A stretch of 64,000 nt of DNA from an uncultured Paracoccaceae bacterium. Its GTDB lineage: Bacteria > Pseudomonadota > Alphaproteobacteria > Rhodobacterales > Rhodobacteraceae. Position 1 is the first letter of the stretch, and each line of letters opens with the position of its first letter. The notes under the pieces were generated by a model. That model searched no databases. It worked only from the letters and a program-made list of their open reading frames with translations, and had not been told where the DNA came from. The stretch spans positions 1 to 64,000 of the forward strand of contig CALFSV010000120.1 in NCBI GenBank assembly GCA_937916485.1, written 5' to 3'. Below, piece after piece: positions 26,907-35,871 of this stretch. The translations under genes were made by a program, and so were the position numbers.

Positions 26907-27878
26907 TCAATTGGCAAGCGAAACAAGGTGTGCGGCGCATCCGGTGAGGGCGGCATAGTCGTCCTCGATCACGCCGACGCCAAAGTTGCTCATGAACCCG
27001 GCAAAGCGGCCCTTGTCGCGGAAAGCCTCAACAAACCCATAATCGCCAAGGTAAGGGCCAAAGGCCTGCGACACGCCACCCACAAGATAGACGCCGCCAA
27101 AGGGCAGCTGGATCAGAGCGAGGTTTCCAGCGACCGAGCCAAGCATCCGGGTAAAGACAGTTGCGGCCTTGGTCGCGCGGGCATCGGTCCCTTGGGCACA
27201 GGCGTCCATGATCTCGCTGGCCTTCGCCTCGCGGGGGTCATCCGCCTCTTCGCCGAGCCAGGCGTAGACGCGTTCTAGGCCGCGTCCGGACAAAACATCC
27301 TCGACCGATGGAAAGCCATGGGCGGTCGAGACATAGTTGCACAGGCGCATGTCCTGTTCGGTCTGCACCGGCAGATTGACGTGGCCGCTTTCAGACGGGG
27401 TGACCAGACGGCCGGCTCCTGTCTCGAATACGGGGGCCGCGTTAAAACCTGTCCCCACCCCGATCACGAGTTTTGCCGCATTGTCAGAGGCGTCGGGGAA
27501 GGGGATGATGGTGCGGATCTTGTCCGCGTCGATATGGCCAAGGGCGTGCCCCTGCGCCTGCAGGTCGTTCAGCAAGGCGACCCGTTCGGCCCCAGTGGCC
27601 CGGATCAGGGTTGTCTTGTCGATGGTCCAGTCAAGGTTGGTCATCGTCGCCCGCCCGTCGCGGACAGGGCCTGCGACGGCGACACAGGTCGCGGCCGGAT
27701 CCACGTTGTCCTCGTCCGCGATATAGCGGCGCAGAACAGATTCGAGACCCGGATATTCGCTGTTGCTGTAGCGCCGGATGGTTTGGGAGAGCACTTTGCG
27801 CCCATCTGCCAAGGCAACACGGGTATTGGTGCCGCCGATGTCGGCAACCAGGGACAGGGTATTGGCAGGATGGGCCAT
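26907..27878 (-). CDS. glk: Glucokinase
   Basis: A 323-residue Glk of the bacterial ASKHA type, phosphorylating glucose with ATP in the cytoplasm. The phosphate-1 motif is V-A-D-I-G-G-T-N-T-R near 11-20, the glucose-binding L-N-D-L-Q-A near 103-108, G-V-G-T-G-F-N near 140-146 and S-E-S-G-H-V near 163-168; G-G-V-Y-L-V-G-G lies near the adenosine site. It lies 29 nt after the GH1 glucosidase gene and provides glucose 6-phosphate from the glucose released by the agl system. It ends the minus-strand arm of the glucoside cluster. Confidence 0.95.
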   Translation of the reverse strand: MAHPANTLSLVADIGGTNTRVALADGRKVLSQTIRRYSNSEYPGLESVLRRYIADEDNVDPAATCVAVAGPVRDGRATMTNLDWTIDKTTLIRATGAERVALLNDLQAQGHALGHIDADKIRTIIPFPDASDNAAKLVIGVGTGFNAAPVFETGAGRLVTPSESGHVNLPVQTEQDMRLCNYVSTAHGFPSVEDVLSGRGLERVYAWLGEEADDPREAKASEIMDACAQGTDARATKAATVFTRMLGSVAGNLALIQLPFGGVYLVGGVSQAFGPYLGDYGFVEAFRDKGRFAGFMSNFGVGVIEDDYAALTGCAAHLVSLAN

Positions 27879-27907
27879 TATGGGTTCCTTGGATCCTTCG
27901 CGCCGGG

Positions 27908-29233
27908 CTATCGGGCCAGCGCGGCTTTGATCGCGTGATAGGATGCTTTGGGCGTGCGCTTCAAGGTTTCAAAGTCGACGTGGACGATCCCGAACCGCTT
28001 CTCATAGCCCAGCGCCCATTCGTAGTTGTCCATAAGCGACCAGTAGAAAAAGCCCTGCACATTCGCCCCGTCCTCGATGGCGCGCAGGGTGGCCTTCATG
28101 TGGTCGCTGACAAAGGCGGTCCGCTCTGGGTCATAGACAGCGCCGTTTTCGACGTGATCGTCCCAGGCCATGCCGTTTTCGGTGACAAAAATGGGCAGGT
28201 CTCCGACATAGTCCCGCGCCATGCGGGTCAGGAAATGATGTAGACCGTCTGGAAAGATCTCCCAGCCCATCTGGGTTTTCGGCAGGGGGCCCGACACTGG
28301 TTTCAGCGATGGCCAGGGTATCGTCGGATCGGGCAGGTAAAGGCCACGGGTGTAATAGTTGACCCCCAGCCAATCGAGCGGCTGGTTGATCAGTGCCATA
28401 TCGTCCTGCCAGCCGTCTGGCATGTATTTGCCAAGGCCATTCAAGACCTCTTCCGGGTAGGTGCCTTTGGTGATCGCCTCGATGAACCACCTGTTGAAGA
28501 TGGCATCCTGAAGCTGTGCCGCCTCGACCGAGCCTGCACTGTCGTCGGCGGGCAGGGCGCGGTCAAAGTTCAGCACGATGCCAAGGTTCTTCTGCCCCAT
28601 GTCGCGCAACCGCTCCATCATCGCGCCGTGGGCGAGGTTGACGTGGTGCATCGCTCGCGCCGTGGCGCGGACATCGCGCTGACCGGGGGCGTGGTGGCCT
28701 AGGAAGTGGGACAGGAAGGACACGCACCAGGGCTCGTTGATCGTGGCGATGGAATTCACGCGGTCGCCGATCCGACGGGTGATGACTTCGGTATAGTCGG
28801 CGATCCACCGGGCGACGTCGCGGTTGGTCCAGCCGCCAAGGTCTGCAAGCGCCGAAGGCATTTCCCAATGGTAGAGGGTCTGAAACGGCTTGAGTCCGCG
28901 TTCAAGCATCCCGTCGACGAGGCGGTCGTAGTAATCCAGCCCCTCTTGGTTCACCTCTCCGCGGCCCTCGGGCATGACCCGCGCCCATGAGGTTGAAAAG
29001 CGGTAGCCGTCAAAACCCGCCTCCTTGAGGATGTCGAGGTCGCCTTCGTACATGTGGTAATGGTCACAGGCCCGGTCGCCGTTTTCGGCCCGCACGACAT
29101 TGCCCGGCGTGGCCGAAAACGTATCCCAATGCGTAGACCCAGCCCCGCCAAAGGCGTGTCCTTCGATCTGATACGCCGCCGTTGCCGCCCCAAAGACAAA
29201 GCCTTCAGGGAAATCGGTGCGTTTGAAGTCCAT
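27908..29233 (-). CDS. GH1 family beta-glucosidase
   Basis: A 441-residue glycoside hydrolase family 1 enzyme. The acid/base is Glu167 in T-I-N-E-P and the nucleophile is Glu352 in V-T-E-N-G; the opening F-P-E-G-F-V-F-G-A-A-T-A-A-Y-Q-I-E-G is a GH1 hallmark. There is no signal peptide, so it acts on imported glucosides in the cytoplasm. It lies 4 nt after the LacI-family gene and is probably co-transcribed with it and glk. ATG 29233 was chosen; the upstream extension overlaps the regulator gene. Its presence beside an alpha-glucoside transporter suggests that the cluster handles both anomers. Confidence 0.95.
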   Translation of the reverse strand: MDFKRTDFPEGFVFGAATAAYQIEGHAFGGAGSTHWDTFSATPGNVVRAENGDRACDHYHMYEGDLDILKEAGFDGYRFSTSWARVMPEGRGEVNQEGLDYYDRLVDGMLERGLKPFQTLYHWEMPSALADLGGWTNRDVARWIADYTEVITRRIGDRVNSIATINEPWCVSFLSHFLGHHAPGQRDVRATARAMHHVNLAHGAMMERLRDMGQKNLGIVLNFDRALPADDSAGSVEAAQLQDAIFNRWFIEAITKGTYPEEVLNGLGKYMPDGWQDDMALINQPLDWLGVNYYTRGLYLPDPTIPWPSLKPVSGPLPKTQMGWEIFPDGLHHFLTRMARDYVGDLPIFVTENGMAWDDHVENGAVYDPERTAFVSDHMKATLRAIEDGANVQGFFYWSLMDNYEWALGYEKRFGIVHVDFETLKRTPKASYHAIKAALAR

Positions 29234-29237
29234 TGGT

Positions 29238-30281
29238 CTAGTCCTCGGCAAATGCCCTGACGGGGGCGGGTCCGGTGGATCGTCCCACCCTTAGTTCGGC
29301 TTCGAGCAACACCTGCTCTGGCGCGGCCTTTGGGTCATTTATCCTTGCGATCAGCATTTCCGCAAGCCTGCGACCCGCTTCGCGGACCGAGGAACGGGTG
29401 GCGGTAAAGATTGGAATCTCGTCCCCGTTGGGCAGGTAGGACAGGGCGTCGTCATGGGTGATGACCGACACATCCCGCCCCATGATCAGCCCCGCTTCTT
29501 CAATGGCGCGGCGCACCCCGATGGCGCTGATGATCGACGACACCAGAAAGGCAGTCGGCGCGTCATGTGCCTTGAGCATCTTTGACGCGGCGCGGTAGCC
29601 GTATTCCTCGGTCATTTCCTCGGAATGCATGAATTCGGGCACGAGGGGTATTTTGCGGGCCGCCATCGCTTCGGCAAAGCCGTGTCGGCGGCGATAGGCA
29701 AAATCCATCGCCTCGTTCCCGTTGATCAACGCGATCCGACGGTGGCCAAGATCAAGCAGGAAGTCCGTCGCCCGACGAAAGGCCGAGCGGTTGTTCACGT
29801 CGAGCCAGCAATAAGGCTCATTTTGGCCCGAGGCCCGGCCATGAACCGCAAAGGGCAGGCCAATCTCGTTCAAAAAGCTGATTCGGCTGTCGTTCATTGA
29901 GGGGGCATGCAGGATCACCCCGTCGACGGCCGCCCGCGCCTTGAGGTTGCGGTAGACGTTCGATTCGTTGCCATCCTCGACGATGGTCAGGACCATTTCG
30001 AATCCATGCCGGGTATAGGCCGTAGCAGCCCCCGCGATGAAGTCTGCGAAGACCGGATTAACCATCTCGTGCTTGGTCGCCATCGGAATGACGTGGCCGA
30101 TTGCCATGGCCTGGCCGGTAGCGAGACTTTTGGCACGTGTATTCGGTGTGTAGCTGTGTTTCAGCGCGGCCAATTCCACCCGTTCCCGCGTGGCCGCCGA
30201 CACCTCCGGATAGCCGTTCAGCGCCCGGCTGACGGTGGTTTGGCTTAGGCCAAGAATGGAGGATAATTCCTTGAGGTTCAT
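29238..30281 (-). CDS. aglR: LacI family transcriptional regulator (AglR-like)
   Basis: A 347-residue LacI/GalR repressor. The helix-turn-helix is at the N-terminus (L-K-E-L-S-S-I-L-G-L-S-Q-T-T-V-S-R-A-L-N-G-Y-P split across 3-25), followed by the hinge helix and a periplasmic-binding-protein-like sugar domain. By position it controls the divergent agl operon and its own arm. Two AAAGCGCTTT operators are found in the shared promoter region, one downstream of each predicted start site. The inducer is probably an alpha-glucoside or glucose-derived sugar. ATG 30281 fits the HTH start. Confidence 0.92.
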   Translation of the reverse strand: MNLKELSSILGLSQTTVSRALNGYPEVSAATRERVELAALKHSYTPNTRAKSLATGQAMAIGHVIPMATKHEMVNPVFADFIAGAATAYTRHGFEMVLTIVEDGNESNVYRNLKARAAVDGVILHAPSMNDSRISFLNEIGLPFAVHGRASGQNEPYCWLDVNNRSAFRRATDFLLDLGHRRIALINGNEAMDFAYRRRHGFAEAMAARKIPLVPEFMHSEEMTEEYGYRAASKMLKAHDAPTAFLVSSIISAIGVRRAIEEAGLIMGRDVSVITHDDALSYLPNGDEIPIFTATRSSVREAGRRLAEMLIARINDPKAAPEQVLLEAELRVGRSTGPAPVRAFAED

Positions 30282-30297
30282 AGAAGTTGGTCTAACC

Positions 30298-30307
30298 AAA
30301 GCGCTTT
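30298..30307. promoter_or_regulatory. LacI-type operator, regulator side
   Basis: AAAGCGCTTT, a perfect palindrome with the central CG typical of LacI/GalR operators, 17 nt before the regulator start and just downstream of its predicted transcription start. Binding here would repress the regulator, GH1 and glk genes. Confidence 0.78.
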
Positions 30308-30320
30308 CAATTTCGGGACT

Positions 30321-30349
30321 ATCCTAGCGACCGACGGTCGCCCCGTCAA
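30321..30349 (-). promoter_or_regulatory. Sigma-70 promoter for the regulator/GH1/glk arm
   Basis: On the minus strand, TTGACG (30349-30344) and TAGGAT (30326-30321) are separated by 17 nt. The start site would fall near 30314, placing the operator at about +7 to +16. Confidence 0.6.
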
Positions 30350-30421
30350 AGGGCAGATGACCCAGCGTAAATGCTGCGCCTGCAAAATGATGTAGCTTTG
30401 TAAGGTATTGCGGATGCGAGA

Positions 30422-30450
30422 TTGACAGCGCTGAAATTCTGAGCGACTTT
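30422..30450 (+). promoter_or_regulatory. Sigma-70 promoter for the agl operon
   Basis: A perfect -35 box TTGACA (30422-30427) is followed after 17 nt by GACTTT (30445-30450), a weak -10. The start site would be near 30457, so the operator at 30460-30471 would overlap the first transcribed bases. Confidence 0.5.
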
Positions 30451-30459
30451 TGCTTCATC

Positions 30460-30471
30460 CAAAGCGCTTTG
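30460..30471. promoter_or_regulatory. LacI-type operator, agl side
   Basis: CAAAGCGCTTTG, a perfect 12-bp palindrome sharing its core with the operator on the regulator side. It lies 65 nt before aglE, at the expected start of transcription. Confidence 0.8.
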
Positions 30472-30535
30472 ATAAATCACAGCGCCTGAGATATCATGAG
30501 CAACGCGGGTAGACCGCGTGACTGGGAGGAAATTC

Positions 30536-31894
30536 ATGAAGAAGACACTATTTGCCGGGTCGGCCATTGCTGCTTTGACCGCAGGCGCTGCATTTGCCGA
30601 AGGGCACCTTGCCTTTGCCCCGGGTGACGGCGATTTCAGCTGGGACAGCTATGACGGCTATGTCGCCAGCGCACCGGATCTGTCGGGTCAGACCCTGACC
30701 ATTGCAGGCCCTTGGCTGTCGCCCGAAGCAGAAATCTTTGAAAGCATGCTGGCCTATTTCGAGGCCGCAACCGGCGTCGACGCCACTTACACGGGCTCCG
30801 ACAGCTTTGAACAGCAGATCGTGATCGACGCCGAGGCTGGCAGCCCGCCGAACATCGCCGTGTTCCCGCAGCCCGGTCTGGCCGCGAACCTGGCCGCCCA
30901 AGGCCTCTTGTCCCCCATCGGTGGCGACATGGCGAACTGGGTTGCTGAAAACTACGCAGCCGGCCCGTCCTGGGTCGATCTGGGCACCTACGCCGACGAA
31001 AACGGCGAAGACCAGATGTACGGCTTTTTCTTCAACGTGAACGTCAAGTCGCTGGTCTGGTACAGCCCCGAGAACTTTGAAGACGCCGGCTATGAAGTGC
31101 CTTCCACTATGGAAGACCTCATCGCGCTGTCCGAGCAGATCATTGCAGACGGTGAGACACCGTGGTGCATCGGTCTGGGTTCGGGTGCCGCCACCGGCTG
31201 GCCGGCCACGGACTGGGTCGAGGACATCATGCTGCGCACCCAGACCCCCGAGGTCTATGACGGCTGGGTCACCAACGAGATCCCGTTCAACGATCCGCGC
31301 ATCATCGAGGCGATCGATACCTTTGGCATGTTCGCCAAGAACGACGCCATGGTGTCCGGCGGTGCCGGTGCTGTCGCTTCGACCGACTTCCGCGACAGCC
31401 CCACCGGCATGTTCACCTCGCCGCCCCAGTGCTACATGCACCGTCAGGCATCGTTTGCATCGGCCTTCTTCCCCGATGACGTCGTCGTTGGTGAAGATGC
31501 GGACTTCTTCTACTTCCCGTCCTTCTCTGAAAAGGACCTGGGCAACCCGGTTCTGGGCGGCGGCACTCTGATGGCCGTGACCGATGCAAACGACGCATCT
31601 GCCGCGTTCATGGAGTTCCTGAAGACACCGATCGCGCATGAAATCATGATGGCGCAGACCGGCTTCCTCACACCGCACTCCGGCGTGAACCTCGACACCT
31701 ACAAAGACGGCGTGCTGCGCGGCCAGGGCGAAATCCTGCTCAACGCAACCACCTTCCGCTTTGACGGTTCTGACCTGATGCCGGGTGCCATTGGTGCCGG
31801 CAGCTTCTGGACCGGTATGGTCGACTACGTTGGCGGTGCATCCGCCGAAGACGTCGCCACCGCGATCCAGGACAGCTGGAACGCGATCAAGTAA
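30536..31894 (+). CDS. aglE: Alpha-glucoside ABC transporter substrate-binding protein
   Basis: A 452-residue family 1 sugar-binding protein with a signal peptide of about 21 residues (ending A-A-F-A). It matches the AglE type known from Sinorhizobium, which binds sucrose, maltose and trehalose in the periplasm. The sugar site would be formed by aromatic residues such as those in the W-P-A-T-D-W and F-F-F-N-V-N segments. GGGAGGA precedes ATG 30536. It is the first gene of aglEFGAK and is separated from aglF by a strong hairpin that would raise its expression over the membrane genes. Confidence 0.94.
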   Translation: MKKTLFAGSAIAALTAGAAFAEGHLAFAPGDGDFSWDSYDGYVASAPDLSGQTLTIAGPWLSPEAEIFESMLAYFEAATGVDATYTGSDSFEQQIVIDAEAGSPPNIAVFPQPGLAANLAAQGLLSPIGGDMANWVAENYAAGPSWVDLGTYADENGEDQMYGFFFNVNVKSLVWYSPENFEDAGYEVPSTMEDLIALSEQIIADGETPWCIGLGSGAATGWPATDWVEDIMLRTQTPEVYDGWVTNEIPFNDPRIIEAIDTFGMFAKNDAMVSGGAGAVASTDFRDSPTGMFTSPPQCYMHRQASFASAFFPDDVVVGEDADFFYFPSFSEKDLGNPVLGGGTLMAVTDANDASAAFMEFLKTPIAHEIMMAQTGFLTPHSGVNLDTYKDGVLRGQGEILLNATTFRFDGSDLMPGAIGAGSFWTGMVDYVGGASAEDVATAIQDSWNAIK

Positions 31895-31917
31895 GGCCTG
31901 ACCGCCACTTCGATCTG

Positions 31918-31943
31918 AATGGCCCCGCCAGTGCGGGGCCATT
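31918..31943 (+). terminator. Stem-loop after aglE (attenuating terminator)
   Basis: An 11-bp perfect stem (AATGGCCCCGC and its complement) with a 4-nt loop, 24 nt after the aglE stop and followed by a short T-rich tail. It probably ends part of the transcripts or protects the aglE mRNA 3' end. Confidence 0.7.
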
Positions 31944-31977
31944 TATCCACATCGGGATCTGTTCTGGGGAGGGGGCC

Positions 31978-32985
31978 ATGAATCCGGCACTACAGGGTTT
32001 ACTGACGATCATGATCGGCGTGGGAGGATGCGTTGGCTACTTCTACGGGGCCAATGTCTTCCTCGACAAAGTGCTGTTTCCGGCCAGTGGGCCGAATGCC
32101 GGGCGCAACATCAATCGCGCCAACATGATCCGTCCTTGGGTTTTTCTGTTCCCTGCAATGGCCGCTCTGGGCCTCTACCTTGCCTATCCGGTGATCGAAA
32201 CACTTCGGATGAGCTTTACCGAGCGGCTGTCGGGTGGGCGTGAACAGTTCGTCGGCTTTGACAATTACAGCCAGATGTTCGGGGAGCCGAAGTTCCGCGA
32301 AGCGCTGCGCAACAACATGCTCTGGCTGATCATCGTGCCGGCCATGTCCACCGCGCTTGGCCTGCTGGCCGCGCAGCTGACAGACCGGATCCGTTGGGGC
32401 AACATCGCCAAATCCATCATCTTCATGCCGATGGCGATCTCGTTCGTCGGCGCTGCCGTCATCTTCAAGCTGATTTACGAGGCCCGCCCCATTGATGTGC
32501 AGCAGATCGGCGTCCTGAACGCGGTCTATATGCAGCTGGGCGGGGCAGAACCGCAGCAGTGGCTCACCATCCCGCTTTGGAACAACCTGTTCCTGATGGT
32601 TGTCCTTGTGTGGATTCAGACCGGTTTTGCCATGGTGATCCTGTCCGCCGCCCTGCGCGGCATCCCCGAGGAAACGATCGAGGCCGCGATCATTGACGGA
32701 GCCAATCCGTTCCAGATTTTCTTCAAGATCAAGGTGCCGCAGATCATGGGCACCATTGTCGTGGTCTGGACCACGATCACCATCACCGTTCTCAAGGTCT
32801 TTGACATCGTCTTTGCCATGACCAACGGGCAATGGGAAACGCAGGTTCTGGCCAACTACATGTACGACAAGATGTTCCGCGCCAATGACTGGGGCATGGG
32901 TTCGGCGGCTGCCATGGTCATCATGCTCTTGGTCATGCCGATCCTTGTCTGGAACGTCTACAACGCCCGCAAGGAGATGCGCTGA
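31978..32985 (+). CDS. aglF: Alpha-glucoside ABC transporter permease AglF
   Basis: A 335-residue MalF-like permease with an N-terminal hairpin and six further membrane helices. The EAA loop is E-E-T-I-E-A-A-I-I-D-G-A-N-P-F-Q with I-K-V-P after it. It forms the channel with AglG. GGGGAGGG precedes ATG 31978. Its stop shares one base with the aglG start (TGATG). Confidence 0.94.
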   Translation: MNPALQGLLTIMIGVGGCVGYFYGANVFLDKVLFPASGPNAGRNINRANMIRPWVFLFPAMAALGLYLAYPVIETLRMSFTERLSGGREQFVGFDNYSQMFGEPKFREALRNNMLWLIIVPAMSTALGLLAAQLTDRIRWGNIAKSIIFMPMAISFVGAAVIFKLIYEARPIDVQQIGVLNAVYMQLGGAEPQQWLTIPLWNNLFLMVVLVWIQTGFAMVILSAALRGIPEETIEAAIIDGANPFQIFFKIKVPQIMGTIVVVWTTITITVLKVFDIVFAMTNGQWETQVLANYMYDKMFRANDWGMGSAAAMVIMLLVMPILVWNVYNARKEMR

Positions 32986-34160
32986 TGGACTCGATCGCTG
33001 GCAAGAAGTCCGGGCTGACCTGGGCTGTCCACATCTCGGTCGCGGCTTTGGTCCTTTTGTGGATCTTTCCGACGCTTGGTCTGTTCGTGTCGTCCTTCCG
33101 GACCGGCGACCAGATCACCGCGTCGGGCTGGTGGAAGGCGCTTTTCCCCTCCGAGCAGAATGAACAGTTCCGCGCCGCCGACCCCGAAGACAACCGTGAG
33201 ATGATCGACGGCGTCTATGTCGTTGCGGGCAACGTCTATGTCGAGGCTGGCAAGGTCGACGATCCGGCGGATGTGGCTGCCGACGTCAGCGCCTGGGGCG
33301 TGTCCTCGCGCGAGATCAGCGCCTATGCCCCCGGTGATACAGCCGATCTGGGCGAGGGGGAGACGATGACCGTTCAGGCGAACGGGGATTACGTCTGGTC
33401 TGGCAGTGACGAACAGATCTCGGGCCGGGCGCCGCGCATATTCGTGACGGCGCTCAGCCCGCCGGACTTTACCTTGCAGAACTATGACACCGTCCTGTTC
33501 GACCCGGCCAACCGGGAAGGGATGACCAAGGCGTTCTTCAACACGCTGACGGTGACGATTCCTGCGACGATCATCCCGATCCTCATCGCGGCCTTTGCGG
33601 CCTATGCCCTCGCCTGGATGGACTTTCCGGGGCGGGCGCTGCTGATCGCGGCTGTTGTGGGCCTTTTGGTGGTGCCCTTGCAGCTGGCCTTGATCCCGCT
33701 GTTGAAGATCCACAACGATATCGGCATCGGGAAGGGATACCTGGGGGTCTGGCTGGCGCATACCGGCTTTGGCCTGCCCTTGGCGATCTATCTGTTACGC
33801 AATTACATGGTGGGTCTGCCAAAGGATATCATTGAGAATGCCAAGGTCGACGGGGCAACCGACTTTCAGATCTTTACCAAAATCATCCTGCCCTTGTCCT
33901 TCCCGGCTCTGGCCTCGTTCGCCATCTTCCAGTTCCTGTGGACCTGGAACGACCTTCTGGTCGCCATGGTGTTCCTGATCGACAGTTCGGGTGAAACCAC
34001 GGTCATGACCCGCCAGATCGTAGAGCTTTTGGGCACAAGAGGAGGGGATTGGGAAATTCTGGCGACCTCTGCCTTTGTCTCTATTGCAGTTCCGCTTGGT
34101 GTGTTCTTTGCCATGCAGAAGTATCTGGTGCGCGGTCTTCTCGCCGGATCGGTCAAGTAG
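32985..34160 (+). CDS. aglG: Alpha-glucoside ABC transporter permease AglG
   Basis: A 391-residue MalG-like permease. After the first membrane helix it has a large periplasmic insert (about 45-165) that is typical for AglG and absent from ordinary MalG proteins, then five more helices. The EAA loop is P-K-D-I-I-E-N-A-K-V-D-G-A-T. It is coupled to aglF by a 1-nt overlap and leads into aglA after 8 nt. Confidence 0.94.
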   Translation: MDSIAGKKSGLTWAVHISVAALVLLWIFPTLGLFVSSFRTGDQITASGWWKALFPSEQNEQFRAADPEDNREMIDGVYVVAGNVYVEAGKVDDPADVAADVSAWGVSSREISAYAPGDTADLGEGETMTVQANGDYVWSGSDEQISGRAPRIFVTALSPPDFTLQNYDTVLFDPANREGMTKAFFNTLTVTIPATIIPILIAAFAAYALAWMDFPGRALLIAAVVGLLVVPLQLALIPLLKIHNDIGIGKGYLGVWLAHTGFGLPLAIYLLRNYMVGLPKDIIENAKVDGATDFQIFTKIILPLSFPALASFAIFQFLWTWNDLLVAMVFLIDSSGETTVMTRQIVELLGTRGGDWEILATSAFVSIAVPLGVFFAMQKYLVRGLLAGSVK

Positions 34161-34168
34161 GAGGCTGC

Positions 34169-35827
34169 ATGAATTTGGCAGTTAAGGACGCGCCTGCGGG
34201 CGCACAGGCAGTGGCATCGGAATGGTGGCGGGGGGCGGTGATCTATCAGATCTATCCGCGCAGCTATCAGGACAGCAACGGGGACGGGATCGGCGACCTG
34301 GCCGGGATCGTGTCAAGGCTGCCCTATATCGCCTCGCTTGGGGTCGATGCGATATGGATCAGCCCGTTCTTTACCTCGCCCATGAAAGACTTTGGCTACG
34401 ACGTCAGCGACTATTGCGACGTCGATCCGATGTTCGGAACGCTGGCCGATTTTGATGCGGTGGTGGCCAAGGCGCACGACCTGGGCGTCAAGGTCATGAT
34501 CGACCTGGTTCTGTCCCACACCGCCGAGGCCCATCCCTGGTTCGAGGAAAGCCGCGCCAACAAGACCAATCCAAAGGCCGATTGGTACGTCTGGGCCGAG
34601 GCCAAGCCGGACGGCTCGCCCCCCAACAACTGGTTGTCGATCTTTGGCGGCTCTGCCTGGCAGTGGGACGGGCGGCGGATGCAGTATTATCTGCATAACT
34701 TCCTGACCAGCCAGCCTGACCTGAACTTTCACAACCCCGATGTGGTCGAGGCGCTGTTGGATGTAGAGCGGTTCTGGCTCAAGCGGGGGGTGGACGGGTT
34801 CCGGCTTGATACCATCAACTTCTACTATGCCGATGCCCAGTTGCGCGATAATCCCGCACTGCCGCCAGAGCGGCGCAACGACAGCATCGCCCCCAGCGTA
34901 AACCCCTATAACTGGCAAGAGCACATCTACTCAAAGAACCAGCCGGAAAACCTTGAATTTCTCCGCAAATTCCGGGCCGAGTTGAACCCCTACAACGCCG
35001 CTGCCGTGGGCGAGGTGGGGGACGCCCAACGCGGGCTTGAGATCATGGCCGAATATACCTCGGGCGGCGATAAGGTGCAGATGTGCTACCCGTTCGAGCT
35101 GTTGCAGCCTGCGCGGCTTACCGCGGGTGGTCTGGCCGATGTGACGGAACGGCTGGAGCAATCTGCCCCCGACGCCTGGCCCTGCTGGGCCTATTCCAAC
35201 CACGACGTTACCCGCCACATCACCCGCTGGGGCCTGACCGACGCGGCGGCCCGGCTATATGCGACGCTGTTGATGTGCATGCGCGGGTCGGTCTGCCTGT
35301 ATCAGGGCGAAGAGTTGGGATTGCCCGAGGCCGATGTGCCGTTCGAGGATTTGCAGGACCCCTATGGCATCCAGTTCTGGCCCGAATACAAGGGCCGCGA
35401 TGGATGCCGGACACCAATGGTCTGGGAACAATCCAACCTCAACGGTGGTTTTTCCGATGCCCGCCCTTGGCTTCCGGTGTCGAGCCGGCATCTGGGCCGG
35501 GCTGTCGGGGTGCAACTCGACGACGCAGGGTCAATGCTGAACCATTACCGCGCCGTAATCGCCCTGCGCCACACACATGCGGCCTTGGCCAGTGGAGAGC
35601 TCCGCGATCTTTCGTTTGAGGCGGACGTGGTCTGCTTTACCCGGACAGATCCGTCGGGGGATGTGTTCTGCGCCTTCAACATGGGCGACACACCGGTGCA
35701 ATTCGCCATGCCTGATGGCCGCTGGACGCCAACCGGCGCCGCGGTGAGGGCGGTCGCGGCGGATGCGGACGGGAACGTCAGGCTCGGCGCCTGGCAATGC
35801 TGCCTTGCGGTAGCTGCGCCAGAATAA
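34169..35827 (+). CDS. aglA: GH13 alpha-glucosidase AglA
   Basis: A 552-residue oligo-1,6-glucosidase-type GH13 enzyme. The nucleophile is Asp214 in D-G-F-R-L-D, the acid/base Glu282 in V-G-E-V, and the stabilising Asp346 in S-N-H-D. It has no signal peptide and splits imported alpha-glucosides (sucrose, maltose, trehalulose and the like) in the cytoplasm. GTAGGAGG precedes ATG 34169. It lies inside the transporter operon, between permease and ATPase genes, as in the classical aglEFGAK order. Confidence 0.95.
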   Translation: MNLAVKDAPAGAQAVASEWWRGAVIYQIYPRSYQDSNGDGIGDLAGIVSRLPYIASLGVDAIWISPFFTSPMKDFGYDVSDYCDVDPMFGTLADFDAVVAKAHDLGVKVMIDLVLSHTAEAHPWFEESRANKTNPKADWYVWAEAKPDGSPPNNWLSIFGGSAWQWDGRRMQYYLHNFLTSQPDLNFHNPDVVEALLDVERFWLKRGVDGFRLDTINFYYADAQLRDNPALPPERRNDSIAPSVNPYNWQEHIYSKNQPENLEFLRKFRAELNPYNAAAVGEVGDAQRGLEIMAEYTSGGDKVQMCYPFELLQPARLTAGGLADVTERLEQSAPDAWPCWAYSNHDVTRHITRWGLTDAAARLYATLLMCMRGSVCLYQGEELGLPEADVPFEDLQDPYGIQFWPEYKGRDGCRTPMVWEQSNLNGGFSDARPWLPVSSRHLGRAVGVQLDDAGSMLNHYRAVIALRHTHAALASGELRDLSFEADVVCFTRTDPSGDVFCAFNMGDTPVQFAMPDGRWTPTGAAVRAVAADADGNVRLGAWQCCLAVAAPE

Positions 35828-35871
35828 CGAGAGACCGGAATAACGAGAACAGGGACGAGGGAGGAACCACA

